Numbered from the stretch's first letter, positions 50,358-63,063 are shown. The stretch: DNA of 64,000 nucleotides from Gadus chalcogrammus (GCF_026213295.1 NC_079420.1:4836768-4900767), one strand, 5' to 3'. Numbers and translations are program-made. Notes: a model not told the origin generated them from the sequence alone.

Positions 50358-51920
50358 ATCTGCCGGAGCAAAGTGAAGGAGACCCAGCAGCAGTTCTTCC
50401 ACAGGCCTGGCGGTAAGGCAGAGCCTGGCACTGCACTTTAACATCCAGCAGGACTGTGGACACTTCCTGGCCGACGTCCCCGCCCGCCTGCTGCCCTGGG
50501 AGGAGGACCCAGGGAGCGACGAAGAGGAGGAGGAGGACGACGACGAGGAGGATGAGGAGGAGGAGGAGGAGGAGGGAGGAGAGGAAGATGTAGAAGGAAC
50601 AAAGGGAGAAGGGACGATGAGAAGAGGAAGGCCCGCAAACAGGACGTCCGGACCGGACGCCAGGCCTTCGTCGGCGGACGGCCGGCCGGAGGAGCCTCGC
50701 CGCACGCGAGCTCGCGGGGCTCCCTGCGCAGCCGCGTGGTGGTCAATCACGCGGGAGGTCCCCTTCCAGACGGTGGCCGACTTCGTCCGCCATGGCGTGT
50801 CCCGCCACGCCCGCAACCCGGAGCTGTACGAGCGGCAGGTGTGTCTCCTGCTGCTGCAGCTGTGCTCCGGCCTGGAGCACATGAAGCCCCACCACGTCAC
50901 GCACTGCGACCTGCGCTGGAGAACCTGCTGCTGGTGCAATGCCTGCCCGGCTCCCGGCCAACCCCGCGGAGCCCACGGAGCCCAACAACAACAACAACAA
51001 CAACCCAGGGAACGGCGCCGGCGGCGGCGGCGGTGGAGGGTCTAGTCCCGGCAACACGGCCAACGCAACGCCAAACGCCGCCACCTGCCCCGCCCGCCTC
51101 ATCATCAGCAACTTCTCCCAGGCCAAGCAGAAGAGCCGCCTGGCGGCCGGCGACGCGGGCACCCTGCGCGACCAGTCGCGGCTGGCGCCCGAGATCGTGA
51201 CCGCCTAACCGCAGTACCGCAAGTGCGACGAGTTCCAGACGGGCATCCTCATCTACGAGATGCTGCACCGGGCCAACCCCTTCGAGGAGACGCCGGAGCT
51301 GAAGGAGCGCGAGTACACCTGGGCCGACCTGCCGCCGCTGCCCCTGCGCCTCGCTCTACTCCCAGGGCCTGCAGCAGCTGGCCAGCCTGCTGCTCACCGT
51401 CTAAACCCGCTCCGAGAGGATCCGCATGGCGGAGGGCGGCGCCTGCCTGCAGTGCCTGCTCTGGGGCCCGCGGGGAGGACCTGTTCAGGCACTGGGCGCC
51501 GCCACCGCCACCCGCCGCCGCCGCCGCGACGCAGCCCACGGCGGGGGGCGACGCCGGGCAGCAGCGCGACACCACGCTGCAGAACTGGCTGGACCTGAAG
51601 AGGACGCTGAATGATGATCAAGTTCGCCGAGCGCTCGCTGGACACGGTCAGCGGCGTGAGCCTGGAGGACTGGCTGTGCTGCCAGTATCTGGCGTTCAGC
51701 CTCCACCGAGACGCTGGGCCGCGTGGTGCACATCCTGCAGCAGGCCCCACCCCCAGGTCGCCCCCCAGGACCAGCCCCCACCACAGGCTTCCTCCCCAGG
51801 GCCCGCCCCAGCACCAGCAGCCGCCGCCGCCGCCGCCGCACGTCGCCCACCACGCCCGAACCACCACCACGCCGCCCCCACGATCCGCCTCGCGCAGTCC
51901 CAGCCGCTGTGAGCCTCTGA
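50358..51920 (+). CDS. peak1: PEAK1, last coding exon (pseudokinase domain), with frame breaks and stops
   Basis: It opens ICRSKVKETQQQFFH in phase with exon 3. Later landmarks are HFNIQQDCGHFLADVP, an acidic insert, ITREVPFQTVADFV, ELYERQVCLLLLQLCSGLEH, the degenerate catalytic loop HCDLR then ENLLLV, ISNFSQAKQK where kinases have DFG, RDQSRLAPEIVTA, YRKCDEFQTGILIYEML, LQCLLWGPR, TTLQNWLDLKRTL and GVSLEDWLCCQYLAF. These match the PEAK1 pseudokinase and its C-terminal dimerisation helices, but they lie in all three frames. Clear one-base gains sit at 50404, 50745, 51349, 51474, 51610 and 51700, and a one-base loss at 50916. Less certain shifts lie near 50600, 50950 and 51400. TAA codons interrupt at 51206 and 51402. 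The true stop is uncertain: frames close at 51912 and 51920, after a Pro/Arg-rich tail that mammalian PEAK1 lacks. Confidence 0.8.
50976..51003 (+). repeat. Coding (AAC)n repeat
   Basis: About seven AAC codons read as polyasparagine in the frame that also gives the downstream pseudokinase residues. Confidence 0.8.
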
Positions 51921-54548
51921 AGTCGGCCCGTCGCTATGGCAACAGATCCGCCGCCACCCCTCTGGAGTGTGCGAGTGTGTGTGCGCCTGTGTGTGTGTGT
52001 GTGTCTGCGTGTGTGGGTGTGGGTTTGTGGTGTGTCTGTGCGTGCGTGAAACTTGAACTTGATGAAGACTAATACTGGCCTGTCGTGTACATCTCTGGCC
52101 CCTCGGATCCCCTACGAGACAGCCTGGTTTCATCTGCCTTTTCAGTAGTTTCGATCTTTCCATGACGGAACGTGTAAGGGAGTGGACAGTTGTGGCTGTC
52201 ACTCAATCAATTTTTCCCCCGTGACAGCGGAACAAAGAGAGCCAACATGGGGGCTGTCATCGACAGTCAAGAAATGAAGTCCAAAACAAAATGCAACGAG
52301 GCGTAGACCCGTTGTAGGACACTGTGAAGTCCGTGCAGCCCGACCATGCGGGTTGATATCCCTGTGTGCGGGGTGCTTAAGATGCAGAGACACCTACGGC
52401 CTCGAGCTGTCTGCGATTCAATCCTTGATCAAAGTGCACTGACCCTGGGGGCTGCTTGAGGTTTTGAGCTCAAAGCCCTGCGAGACATTAAGGCGTTACA
52501 TAAATGAATCGTGCAGATGCCGGCTGTGTGTCCAATAGACCTTTCCTGTGAGAGGTGCAGGCTGCACGAGGGATCAAGACTGAACAGAGTCATTGTTTTG
52601 TGCTGTGTACTCACGCAGCCACGGGTGTATTGTCGTTTACATTCATTTGCCGTGAAGAAACGTCCTGTGTGATGTAGCAAAATCAGAGAGGTTTGAGCAG
52701 GTGAACGTTTAATGTATGGGGGTTTTAGATGCAACTCGTGGGAGGTAAACTCAATATTTTAGACCATGGTTCCCGTACATGCGCCAGGAAAAGCACAAAG
52801 GACATACTGTGAACTATGACATTCAATTATAAAGTAGCCAAAGAATCCCACACAAAAGTACGACTGAATTGCTCAAGGTCACTAGAAGCCAGTCAAGGTC
52901 ACTTCGTTTTTTCAATCAAATCTTACATAATTGCTAACAGTCACCAACTGTTGGTGTCAACAGTAGGTTACCATGCCAACAGCATTAGTTTTCCACAGTT
53001 TCTCCTTGGAACTTATGTTCAAGTACTTTCAAATCAATCCTGGCGTTTTTACCTACGGTATGTAGCATTTCAGTGACATGCAGTTTTAGTCGCCAAAAAC
53101 ACAAATGTAGATTTCTTCAGTCGCATTTAGTGTTCTTTGGCATACATTGCCCCTTTCGTGATCTGATCGCACAGTTGACTGTCAGTATGTGTAAACCCAT
53201 TTAATGTCGTCCTTTCCAAGCTCAAATGGCACAAAGCAAACCGTGGATTTATATTTTGTTGCAATGTGTGCAATTTTTTTTGTGAATTTCCTATGGAGCT
53301 TACAGTATGTTGTTATTTTTAGGACACCATGAAGCATTTTACAAACCTTTGCAAGTCCTTTTTAATTTCTTGTGGCACATAAAAATGACGGCAATGTCTC
53401 ATAGACACAGAGTCACAGTTAAGGCTGTAAACTTCATTTGGATTCAATGTTACAACGAATTGGCTTGGACACAGTTTGACATGCTTCAGTGAATGGGGGA
53501 TGTTTTAATTGTTTTGGTTTTTGATTTTCTTTCGACTGTGTTCGCCGTTTTCTAACAATACCAGTCAGTGGATGGCATTTACAAATCCATCAAGTTGCGC
53601 TGACAAACCCTGATGGGACAATAACATTGCAGACATCAGAGGTTATCTGAGAGCCAAAGAGAGTGAGTGAGAGAGAGAGAGAGAGAAAGAGAACATCTGA
53701 GAGAGGTTCCCTTTCAGTGGAGGAACTGGCTTGTGATTAGTTTGGACTAAACTGTACGTGATGGGCTGGGGTCTTTGGGGCCAGACCTTGAAGGAGAGCA
53801 AACAAATAAACCATTTGAAACTATTTCACTGGACTATCAGCCCCCCCCACCCCCCACCCCCCCCCAAAAAAAAGCCTGCTTGAATCTCAACCACTAGCCG
53901 CCAGAAACACTTTACAAACACAGCCTTAAGAACCCGCCCCTCCAGTGAAACTATCCAACCACTAAGGCAATGCTTCCACACTTTCCCGCCCTTTGTCTTT
54001 TACTTCCTGTATGATTCAGCCAATCGCATGCCAAGTCCTACTGCTTGTGTTTGCTTTCAGGTGTACCCACATGCAACAGCCAAATAAGTCCTGGCCCTAT
54101 TATCAGCTCCAGGTGAGATGGGAGGTGGTCTGCCAGACAGGACTATCAAGTGGTTCGCTTTACAAGGTTTTGTAGATCAAACCATGAGGAGCCATCTGTC
54201 GAAAGCCTTGGAGGTGTGGAAAAATAAAAAAACACAACTTTGACACACAATGCAACCATATGGACAGTCTTGAAAAGAACGAGCAGTAGGTGGTTAGTTG
54301 ATTAATTCACCTGTGTGTACCATTTTCCTTCCATTTTTTACGAACCCATTTTTCTCTTCTTTTTTTTTCTTTTACATGTTCCATGATATCCGTCCTGCGA
54401 CATCATTTATATACATTATCAGAATCAAAGCGAGGCAAATGGACTTCTGGAATTAGGGTTCTGTTGGTGTGTGGCAACTTGAGTGGCAAGTGAATCGAGA
54501 TAAAGCAAGCATGGGATTTTGTCACAAACAAGGGTTTGTTTCTTTAAG

Positions 54549-54550
<2 letters not shown>

Positions 54551-54582
<32 letters not shown>
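54551..54582. repeat. (GT)16 microsatellite in the 3' UTR
   Basis: Uninterrupted short tract. Confidence 0.93.
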
Positions 54583-55113
54583 ATGGCACTGGTTGCTGTC
54601 CTTGTGTTTGTAAAGATGTCAAGCCTTTATACAAATATAAATATATATATATGCTCCAATCTTATCTATTTTAACCTATACACACTATTTTATCACGTCC
54701 TACAGAGCACCAGAGAGACTAAAGTAGAATTAGTCCATTTTAATAAAGCAAAGATTTACTTTACTCTCCTCCATTGTAACGGTTATGAGAGAAGGAAAAG
54801 GTATAGTTGTCTCTAAAATAAAGAGTGAAATTGTTAACATGGAAAAGACAATCGTTGGACACAGTAGGCCTATTGTACAGATATTTCCCCTCCTCAATCC
54901 AGGAGTCAAACCACTTTGAAGAGAGTTCATGTTGGAAGTGTGGGCACCATTTTTAAAACACATCCGTGTTCATCGATTTGTACCAGTGTTGCCGTGCAGT
55001 GACAGTGAATACAGTACTTTGTTTCATTTGTCAGTCGCAAACTGTACATGATGTATATCTCCTGGCCCGATTCCATTTTACTGTCAAATCAAGTTAACCA
55101 GCGGTAACAGAAA

Positions 55114-55119
55114 AATAAA
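55114..55119 (+). terminator. Candidate proximal poly(A) signal
   Basis: AATAAA lies in an AT-rich block, followed by a T-rich stretch (TTTTTTTGTTG at about 55151) that could act as a downstream element. Use is not shown. Confidence 0.3.
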
Positions 55120-55665
55120 TATATTTTTTATATATTTTCATTGCGTCAATTATTTTTTTGTTGTCATAATTCCTGTCCTTTCAGGGTTTTGTCGCAGGAT
55201 ATTAAAGCAAGGACAGAACATACATGTTTAGGTAATCAGTAGGTATGAATGGATGGACACAGTAATGGAAGCAACTGTATCCCTACAATATTACTACTAT
55301 TTTAGAGAATAAATGTCGCATGGGGCCGGTTTGGTCTATTTAAAATTTAAATTTGACAAAATACTCTCCGCCACCAGATGGCGACAATACCTCGAACCTG
55401 CTAAAACTTGTTTCGTTGGATTGTAAAAACAACGTTAATCCCCATAAATAAATCTCCAAAGAGTTTACATCAATATTAAACGAAAAAATGCATTTACTGC
55501 AGAAAATGCGGTCAGTGTTGTAGTGCAAAATGAGGTTGAAATACGTTTAAGTAAAGCAAAATAGTTTAAGAAATGTTAAATGGCTAAAATCAAGTGAAGG
55601 GATTTGAACATAGTCTAAATGGAGTAAAAAATGTGCTAATGTGATCATGTTTGAATACATTTGAG

Positions 55666-55666
<1 letters not shown>

Positions 55667-55698
<32 letters not shown>
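55667..55698. repeat. (AT)16 microsatellite
   Basis: Uninterrupted AT. Confidence 0.95.
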
Positions 55699-55700
<2 letters not shown>

Positions 55701-56273
55701 TTGCTTTGATTAGATCCCCCCTGCTGTTAAGGTCAAAGAGGAACTCTTATTAAACCTTATTTGTATACTTATTTCCCACAGAAGTTAAGAACACATCTCA
55801 TGGCCCTGCAGGTATGAATGGAAATGGGAGCTATGTTTTCAACCTTTAAATAATAGATTTAATCAGTTGTGTTAAATTATGGGGGTTCCTTCTCATTAGC
55901 TCTTGATTGAGTTCAGTCGTGTCACGCACCCTATATATGTGGGTCTTTAAAATAAAAAAACGCATTTATGCGTTGGACAGCGAATCTGGTGTGGACTGTA
56001 GCTAATTGGCCATCTAGATAATATATGTGTTCTAGCGTCGCTCTGAAATTGCCTCATAAATGATCTGCTGCTTGTTCCTGGTTTTGTGTGCTTTTGAACA
56101 ATCCGGAAAAGGGTGGCCACCTACGGGAAAGGCTCACCGAGGATCACCGCAGTGAGTAGGCCTTCAACGTTTCTGTGATGATTGTTGAGGTGCTTTGGTC
56201 TGTTGGCTTCAAGTGAGCCGTGTTTTGGACTTGAGCACTGTACGCATTACCTTCCTATCATCTCCCCAAAATG

Positions 56274-56373
56274 NNNNNNNNNNNNNNNNNNNNNNNNNNN
56301 NNNNNNNNNNNNNNNNNNNNNNNNNNNNNNNNNNNNNNNNNNNNNNNNNNNNNNNNNNNNNNNNNNNNNNNNN
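56274..56373. other. Scaffold gap, exactly 100 N
   Basis: One hundred N in a row is a conventional placeholder for a gap of unknown length, so true distances across this point are not known. Confidence 0.98.
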
Positions 56374-57916
56374 ATACTAGTTATTAGAATATAGCAAGAT
56401 CTCTTCTTTCTTAAGTCATCAATCTTTTTGTCTACATTTTCATAATGGTTCCATTGACAATAATTCAATACCCGATTTGATGCTTCAAAACACTTAAGCA
56501 ATGCATGAATGTTCTTCCACATGTAAACAGAGAAATTAACCAATTCTGTAATTGTTTAACGTATACTGTAAAAGTACACTACTAACACATGGATGCCAAA
56601 CCACTAGCTCCACTAACACAAAAACATAATATACTAATTTAAATGAATGGCTTATTTTACAGCCTGGCAAATTCTTTGGTGATGTTTAGTATATTATATA
56701 TAAAGAATGAATGCTATGTACAACAATATGAGTTCATGGCTCGGTCAACATGACAGAATTACATAATGCCTCATCTGTGTTTTGAAGACTGTCATGACAA
56801 AATAAAGTATAAAGTATGACCCATGTTTATCGGTCAGCCAATAACATAACATTTCAATTCAATATTAGATTATCCCTTTTGGCGCCCCAAACCAATTTTT
56901 TAATTGACAATAGGGACAGTTGATGGAGTGTGATGTGGAGAGCAGCTGCTGTACCCACACACCTATCGTGTGGAACCTCTAGTAGCACTCACACATAATA
57001 CAAAAATACTTAGGCAAAGCACTTTCATCTAGTATCCGCTTAAACATTGGACCATTTAAACCTGCATGGTAGCAAACCTTATGTAATGGTATTACAAACA
57101 CAACTTGCGATGTGCTCAGCAACTTGCAGTATTTCTTTCATTGGTGGTCATAGCTGTAATATTGTTTTTGGTTTGAATCAATAAATTCATTACACCTCCC
57201 CCGTTATATACCCCTGATCAAACCCGTGGAAATTCACTTTGAAGACGAGCTACAGGTTTGGTATACAGCACTACCCCCATGGTGTTTTTTGGAGATACAA
57301 CATACAAACAACTGCAGAATTTCCTGCGAACCAACAGTCCTTGCATATAAAAAAATCACAAGATTTACCTTTTTTAAAAAGCGCACACATTGTGGACAGC
57401 TGGACTTTGTGTCCGTGTGTGCGAGGAGACGACCGTAGTCATTCAGGAGGGATGACATTACAGACCGAAACGTCACCATAATGATCTGCGATTCCCCGGA
57501 AGTATGGACTTCGGGATACATGCTGAAGGATGAAGTGACACAGATGGTTTCAGCCGTCGTGAAGCGCTCTCGAACAGCCCTGGTGTAATCCGTTTTGCAG
57601 AAAGGACCGAAAAAAAAAAAAAGGGAAAGAAGAAAAAAAAACAGTGATTATGGCTTATGGTTCTCCCTTTTGCTGATTACGGATGCTCCCTTTGTTCCTA
57701 CTGTGGCTACTGTACCCAGCCCTCACTGTCCAGGAACATACTGGGGATTGATTTTTTTGTTGTTTTTTTCGTCTTTTCCCCTGTTGCTTTTTTTATTTCT
57801 CGTTTTTCCTTTGACCCTTGACTATGTGAACTATGTAGTCAAAGACAACTTTTTACAAAAAGATATATATATAAAAATAATTCTATGGAAAAAAATACCT
57901 TCAAATTGTTCTGTGC

Positions 57917-57922
57917 AATAAA
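57917..57922 (+). terminator. Candidate distal poly(A) signal
   Basis: TGTGCAATAAAG is a canonical hexamer context. It is followed within 25-50 bases by T-rich and GT-rich sequence (TTTCTTTTTTTT, then TTTTGTTGATGTTG), the usual downstream arrangement. It would give a 3' UTR of about 6 kb. Confidence 0.4.
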
Positions 57923-60900
57923 GTATATGCAGATTTTCTTTTTTTTAATTAACAAAATTTTGTTGATGTTGACTGTTGACAATATGGTATGTTGTATTAA
58001 ACAATCTATGGAGTTTTTTTTTAAAAGACACAATCTTTGTATCTTGATTTTGAACAAGAAAATTATTAATTGATACTTAAAATGTCCCAGAAATAACATT
58101 TTAAATTGCGTACATAAATAACCTGCTCACTTACACCATTCTTAGCAGGTCACTTTGATAGAGAGATTACCATTGCAGTTTGCAATCTTGTATATTCATA
58201 TTGTTACGTAAAATATCCCTTTTGTGCATATTAGAATTCAGAAAAGACTTGCTTAGTAACAGGCTTGGCCCGATTTCTTGGAGGAACATGAACAAATTGG
58301 GTAAACCCTTTTTTTGAAGGTTACTGGGAAATGACCAGGGATATGACGAGAATAGCACACTTTCATAACGCATAGCTCAGCGCGCATTCTGTTTGGAGCT
58401 CCGTCTCGTTGCTTTTATTTTACATCTCTCCACTCTCGGATAGCAATCCAGGGGGACGTCTTGACAGTATTTTTTTCTCCCTTCCCTCAAGCTGTATCAA
58501 AGAACGCTCGTTTATCTTCTCACTTGAAAACACACAGAAGAAACAGAAGAAGAGAAATGCTAGTCTCGGGTCTGCCTTGGGAATGATGGAAACCCATTGT
58601 TTTCATTCCTCACATCGAAGTTATGCCTGATTTTTTTTTAGGTCAACGTCTGTGCTGATGGATTCCCAGGATTGTTGAAATCAAACTTAAGACGTTGATG
58701 TAGGGTTTGTAAGGCATTCCATCATGCAGCAGCTAATGTGCGGATGATAAGAATACACTCTCTGGAGCGGCTATGATTGGTCACATTAGCATACTCCATG
58801 CTACCGGTGCTCGACCTACAGATTCTCTCAAACACTATTTCCATTATTTTTTGTTCAAAATGGATAATGTTTACACTGGAGATGTCAGTTTCTTCTGTGT
58901 ATAAGGCTTATCCTATTAGCCGCTATTAGCCTGCTCACCTGGTGTGTATACACTATTGACCCAAACCAATTCTTTTGTTGACCCTATCCTCTTCCCAGAG
59001 TACACTTATCGCTTTACAGCTGAATACTGAAGCTTCTGTAATTGGTGCTTAGGTTATGGTCCTCTCTTGAAACATGAAACCTCGTTTCAAGAGTAAGGCT
59101 TGATGGAAATTGTATAATTTAAATCACATGTTCAAATGCAAATATCAAGATTAACAGTAAGCTATTTTAAGATTATCTCTGACAATCATTTATTATTAAC
59201 GGCAGTGTATACAAATCTTACCAGGCAATATATTACAATAATACATTTTGAAGCCTACCGATAATTATTAATCCACTCAAACCCAAATGTTAATATCCCA
59301 TACAATAATTGATTTATAATATATATTCCGTCATAATTTGATGATAGTGGGAAGTATGTATTTAATAACTACATAATGTTCACTTCCTGTACCAATTTTT
59401 CTTGAACTAACATAAAGTCGATGAAAGCATTATAGCTAACAAAACAAGCAAAACAATAAGGTAAATAAAATAACCTAAAAGAAGCTGTTATCCAAGCCTG
59501 CATACATATATTACTTTAGCCTATTAAATGCAATAACTCAAGGCAAATATACAAGAGTACATTTGAAGCATTTAAAAGCACACAAATCACACAAACCTAT
59601 TTAGATACATTTGTTCAAATAAGATTCCTAATTACGTTGATAATACACACATCAATAGTCCTACCCTCCTTTTAACCTTGTATATAATCTACCATTGACT
59701 TGATGTTAGTCGAAATTCTGTACCAAATCATTCGTTACTCGTTGAGCTACTGTTTGTGAATCCCCAGCCCCTATCTATTGAATCAACATTGAATGCTCAC
59801 ATGTATCCATGTATTAGCATTTCTAGGAGACCTCCCTAGTTTATATTCTGAAGGTATCTCTGGAATACACAATTCCCCCTTCAGCCCCAACCGCTGGCGC
59901 TAAAGTTATCAGATACCCTACACTTAACCGCCTTTGACTGGCTTTCTCCTCTTCCGCACTCTTGGCAAGCTCCGCGGCTATCGCATGTTTGCCAGGAAAC
60001 TGTCCAAAAAGGCAATCTCGGGACTCTCGTTTTTGCCCGGGCCACACAGCCTCTCTCTCTCTCGATGGGCAGCTCTATTTAACCTTCTTATTTATTGAAG
60101 AGACTAATGAAAGAGTCATGAGTTTGCCATTCGGGGGAAAAAATGCTACAACTCGACAAACACGTAAACCATTTTTAGATGTTTGACCGTGGGGCTCGAG
60201 GCTGAAGGGCGATGCGTGACATGCACATTTTACACCTCAATGACGACACGCATGTTCTTCTCAAGGTGAGTTGGGTAATTAACCTAAGGAGCTTATTTAT
60301 TTGATTAATTAGTTTACAACCGCCCATTGTTTTGGGTAACAGAGAGGCCTAAATATGCCAGACTGGAATAATTGTAGGGGCCTGTTGCGTATTAGCACAA
60401 TTCGAATGACTTGCCCTTACCCTACTTGGCTCAAGGACGGCCGTTAGCGGATATTCTGCAGAGCTTCCGGGACAGGTGCTAATGCAAGACAGATATCGGG
60501 ATCTGATGAAGGCAGTAGAACCAGAGCCACGCTCTCATTTCCAGGCATTGTTAGGAAATGGTGGCTGGTAAGTATGGCTTTCATTTCCCATTACCTTCCC
60601 CATCTATCTCCATATGGAGTGGTTCTGCTTGCCGCCTAGACGTATTTCACAGAGACGGTTTGTCTTGTTATCTGTTTGAAAAATTTAAATCTGTGTTTGG
60701 TCACTGAGACAAAAATGTGATACTTTAAATGCCGCCGCCTTCTCTTTCAGTGAAAGACAAAACATGGCATGTATCTCGTCGATATGACATCCAATGATAA
60801 TCTTCCCTGTAGGAGTTTTATCTGTTGTCTAACCATCAACACAAGTTAACATGTTATTTATCGGGAAACGACATGGCTTTTGTAAACTGTGACACATTAA

Positions 60901-61864
60901 CATGAATGCTTAGAGGAAAGCTGCAAAGAAGATGACACAATTCAACACTGTTGAGCTTTCATTCAAATCCATCTTAAAAAAATGCTACATGGGTCCAACA
61001 GAGGGTGTGAAGAGTGAAGAAAAAAACTACAGTGTGTTTATGTTAATCAGCAATCGAAGCACTAATCCCCAAGGTCATTTAATTCCTTGGGCCTGGGGTG
61101 ATTAGTCCAGTCAGTCCGCCAGCTAATTGATCAATTGGCATTGATTGGCTTGGGAGTCAACTAACCAAGGTGTATTGCAGACCCTGAGAAGGAGAAAAGA
61201 ACCATAATCAATAGCGGTCCTTAACACTGATATGTTCCACGTGACTATCAGTCTTGATAAAGCAACAGAGGTGAAATATATTCAGCAGCAATACCTTCAG
61301 CAAGTCTCAGACGTCTGAGCATTCGTCCACAGTTCAGCTTTTGTTTCACACTTTGCTTATTCCGCTTAATTTTAATAAACCACTAAACAGACTAAACATT
61401 CTGCGGTTTCTTGGATGTTTTCTCGCCTCTTGCATACAGAACAGCTGTTCAGAGTCAAGGAAACTCAAAATGCAAAAATAAATAAATATCCAAAAGCAAA
61501 AGGAAAAATAAGCCTTTGTCCAAAGCAACCCCCCCAAGAAGAATTCAGACCCCTGATTTGGGCATCTGGTGCTGGACGGCTACAGGTAGGCAGAAAGTGT
61601 AGACACTAGAGCCCTTATTCAATCGTCATTATTTTCTGTACTCTTCTTGTAGACCAGTGAGACGTCATCAGTCGCAGCCCAAGGATTGTTCCATTCAAAA
61701 GTCTGCATCTAGCCACGTCCAGTGGTAAACTCAATTCAACAAGGATACATTGAACGGTGACTTGTGCGGACTCGTGACAGCCAAGTTACCCAGAATGCAC
61801 TTCGCAACCACCAAACCAACTCGCCAATTCAGAACTACCATGTAAGCAAGTCTGAACTTGCTGC

Positions 61865-61947
61865 TCTTCGTTTTTAGGAATGCCTTAGGGGCCGAACCCA
61901 GCACTTTTTGGCTGGGTGAAGAACCACCTTTCCAACTCCATTATCCT
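61865..61947 (+). mobile_element. 3' fragment of a dispersed repeat
   Basis: GGGGCCGAACCCAGCACTTT, TTGGCTGGGTGAAGAACCAC and CATTATCCTGCCCC match the 3' half of the family also seen at 6696-6870. Confidence 0.5.
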
Positions 61948-62975
61948 GCCCCTCACTATTTCAGCGTAAGCATGAAACTCTTAGGCACATGGTTTTAATC
62001 TCAAATCCGAAGCAAAGGAAGCTGAGGCAGTAACTATCACATCATTGTACATATTAGAGCTTAGTCCAGAGAGTTGATAGAAGCAATGGCAAATGCTACT
62101 ATTACTGCAGCCAATTAAGACTACCCTAACACAGCTGCTGCCAATCATGGGCACGTTTTTCAAGTCAGCCTCACTCATCCGCCCAGTTTGACTGCAATTA
62201 GAAGCATACGTTCATGGTAAGTAGCCAAAATGATCAATAAGCAATTACTATTATTACCCTTTATCCTATGCAACTTGAAGTTAATTTCATGAAGGAGCAT
62301 GTAGGTCAGCTCGCTCAAGGTTGTATACAAGCAGGATGAGGAACTAAGGGGGAGCAACCCCCTCGGTTTGTTCAATGTATACTTCTGGGAACCACAATTG
62401 TTGACGTAGATTTATACTAAACTTAATATATAGATGACGGAACATTGAGTAAACCCATTGCACGTTGAAATGGAGCAAAAGCGCCCACACACGTAATTCA
62501 CAGTCCTACAAGGTAGACTCGTGGATTGCGATGACTTAAGGGTGCCTTACACCAGCTTACCATTGCGAAAATTTGACTTTGATCAATTGACATGTACTGC
62601 TAGTCTGAGACTCAAATCCCCCATTGTCTAAAGTGGATGGTTTAAAAAAAACAAAAAAAACAATGTGAAAGCCTCACACTGACTTTCATTATTTGACTGA
62701 GGGCCACGAGATGAGCTGCACAAAGGCAGGCATGGCACCACACAGCTGTATGTGTATTGCACCGCCTAAGCTGTTTGGGCCCTCGCACAACATCCATCTC
62801 CACAGCAGATGCTATTAAGCACGATCATTCTTCCCCTTCTTTTCTCTGCTTCCCGTTATTTTAAAAAAAGCTATCAAAAAAAGGAGGTGAGGAAATTCTT
62901 CCCCTGTAATGCTTCCAGGAAATGGAGGAAGACGTTTGTGAAAATGAATTAATAATAGGGTTGTTTGTTGGATTG

Positions 62976-63060
62976 TAATAATAATAAATAATAATACATT
63001 TAATTTAGAGGCGCCTTTCAAAACACCCAAGGTCACCTTACAGAGCATATAGTCATCATA
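62976..63060. mobile_element. Dispersed repeat with GGCGCCTTTCAAA core, copy 2
   Basis: (ATAATA)n, TTTAATTTAGAGGCGCCTTT, then CAAGGTCACCTTACAG, paralogous to 48551-48660. Confidence 0.65.
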
Positions 63061-63063
63061 CAT

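Larger units (their letters stand above)
51921..57940 (+). other. peak1: Probable 3' UTR of peak1, containing a scaffold gap
   Basis: After the last coding exon, about 6 kb of AT-rich sequence shows no coding potential. It holds a short (TG)n at 51978-52020, a SINE-like stretch at about 52340-52520, (TG)n at 54551-54582, (AT)n at 55667-55698 and 100 N. AATAAA hexamers occur at 55114 and 57917. A long 3' UTR is usual for vertebrate PEAK1. The end point is inferred from the distal hexamer only. Confidence 0.45.

Noticed and set aside
57439..57588. 49-codon frame with protein-like composition ending at TAA 57586
   Set aside because: A stop precedes it with no acceptor, the length is within chance, and no family was recognised. 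It fits better as 3' UTR.
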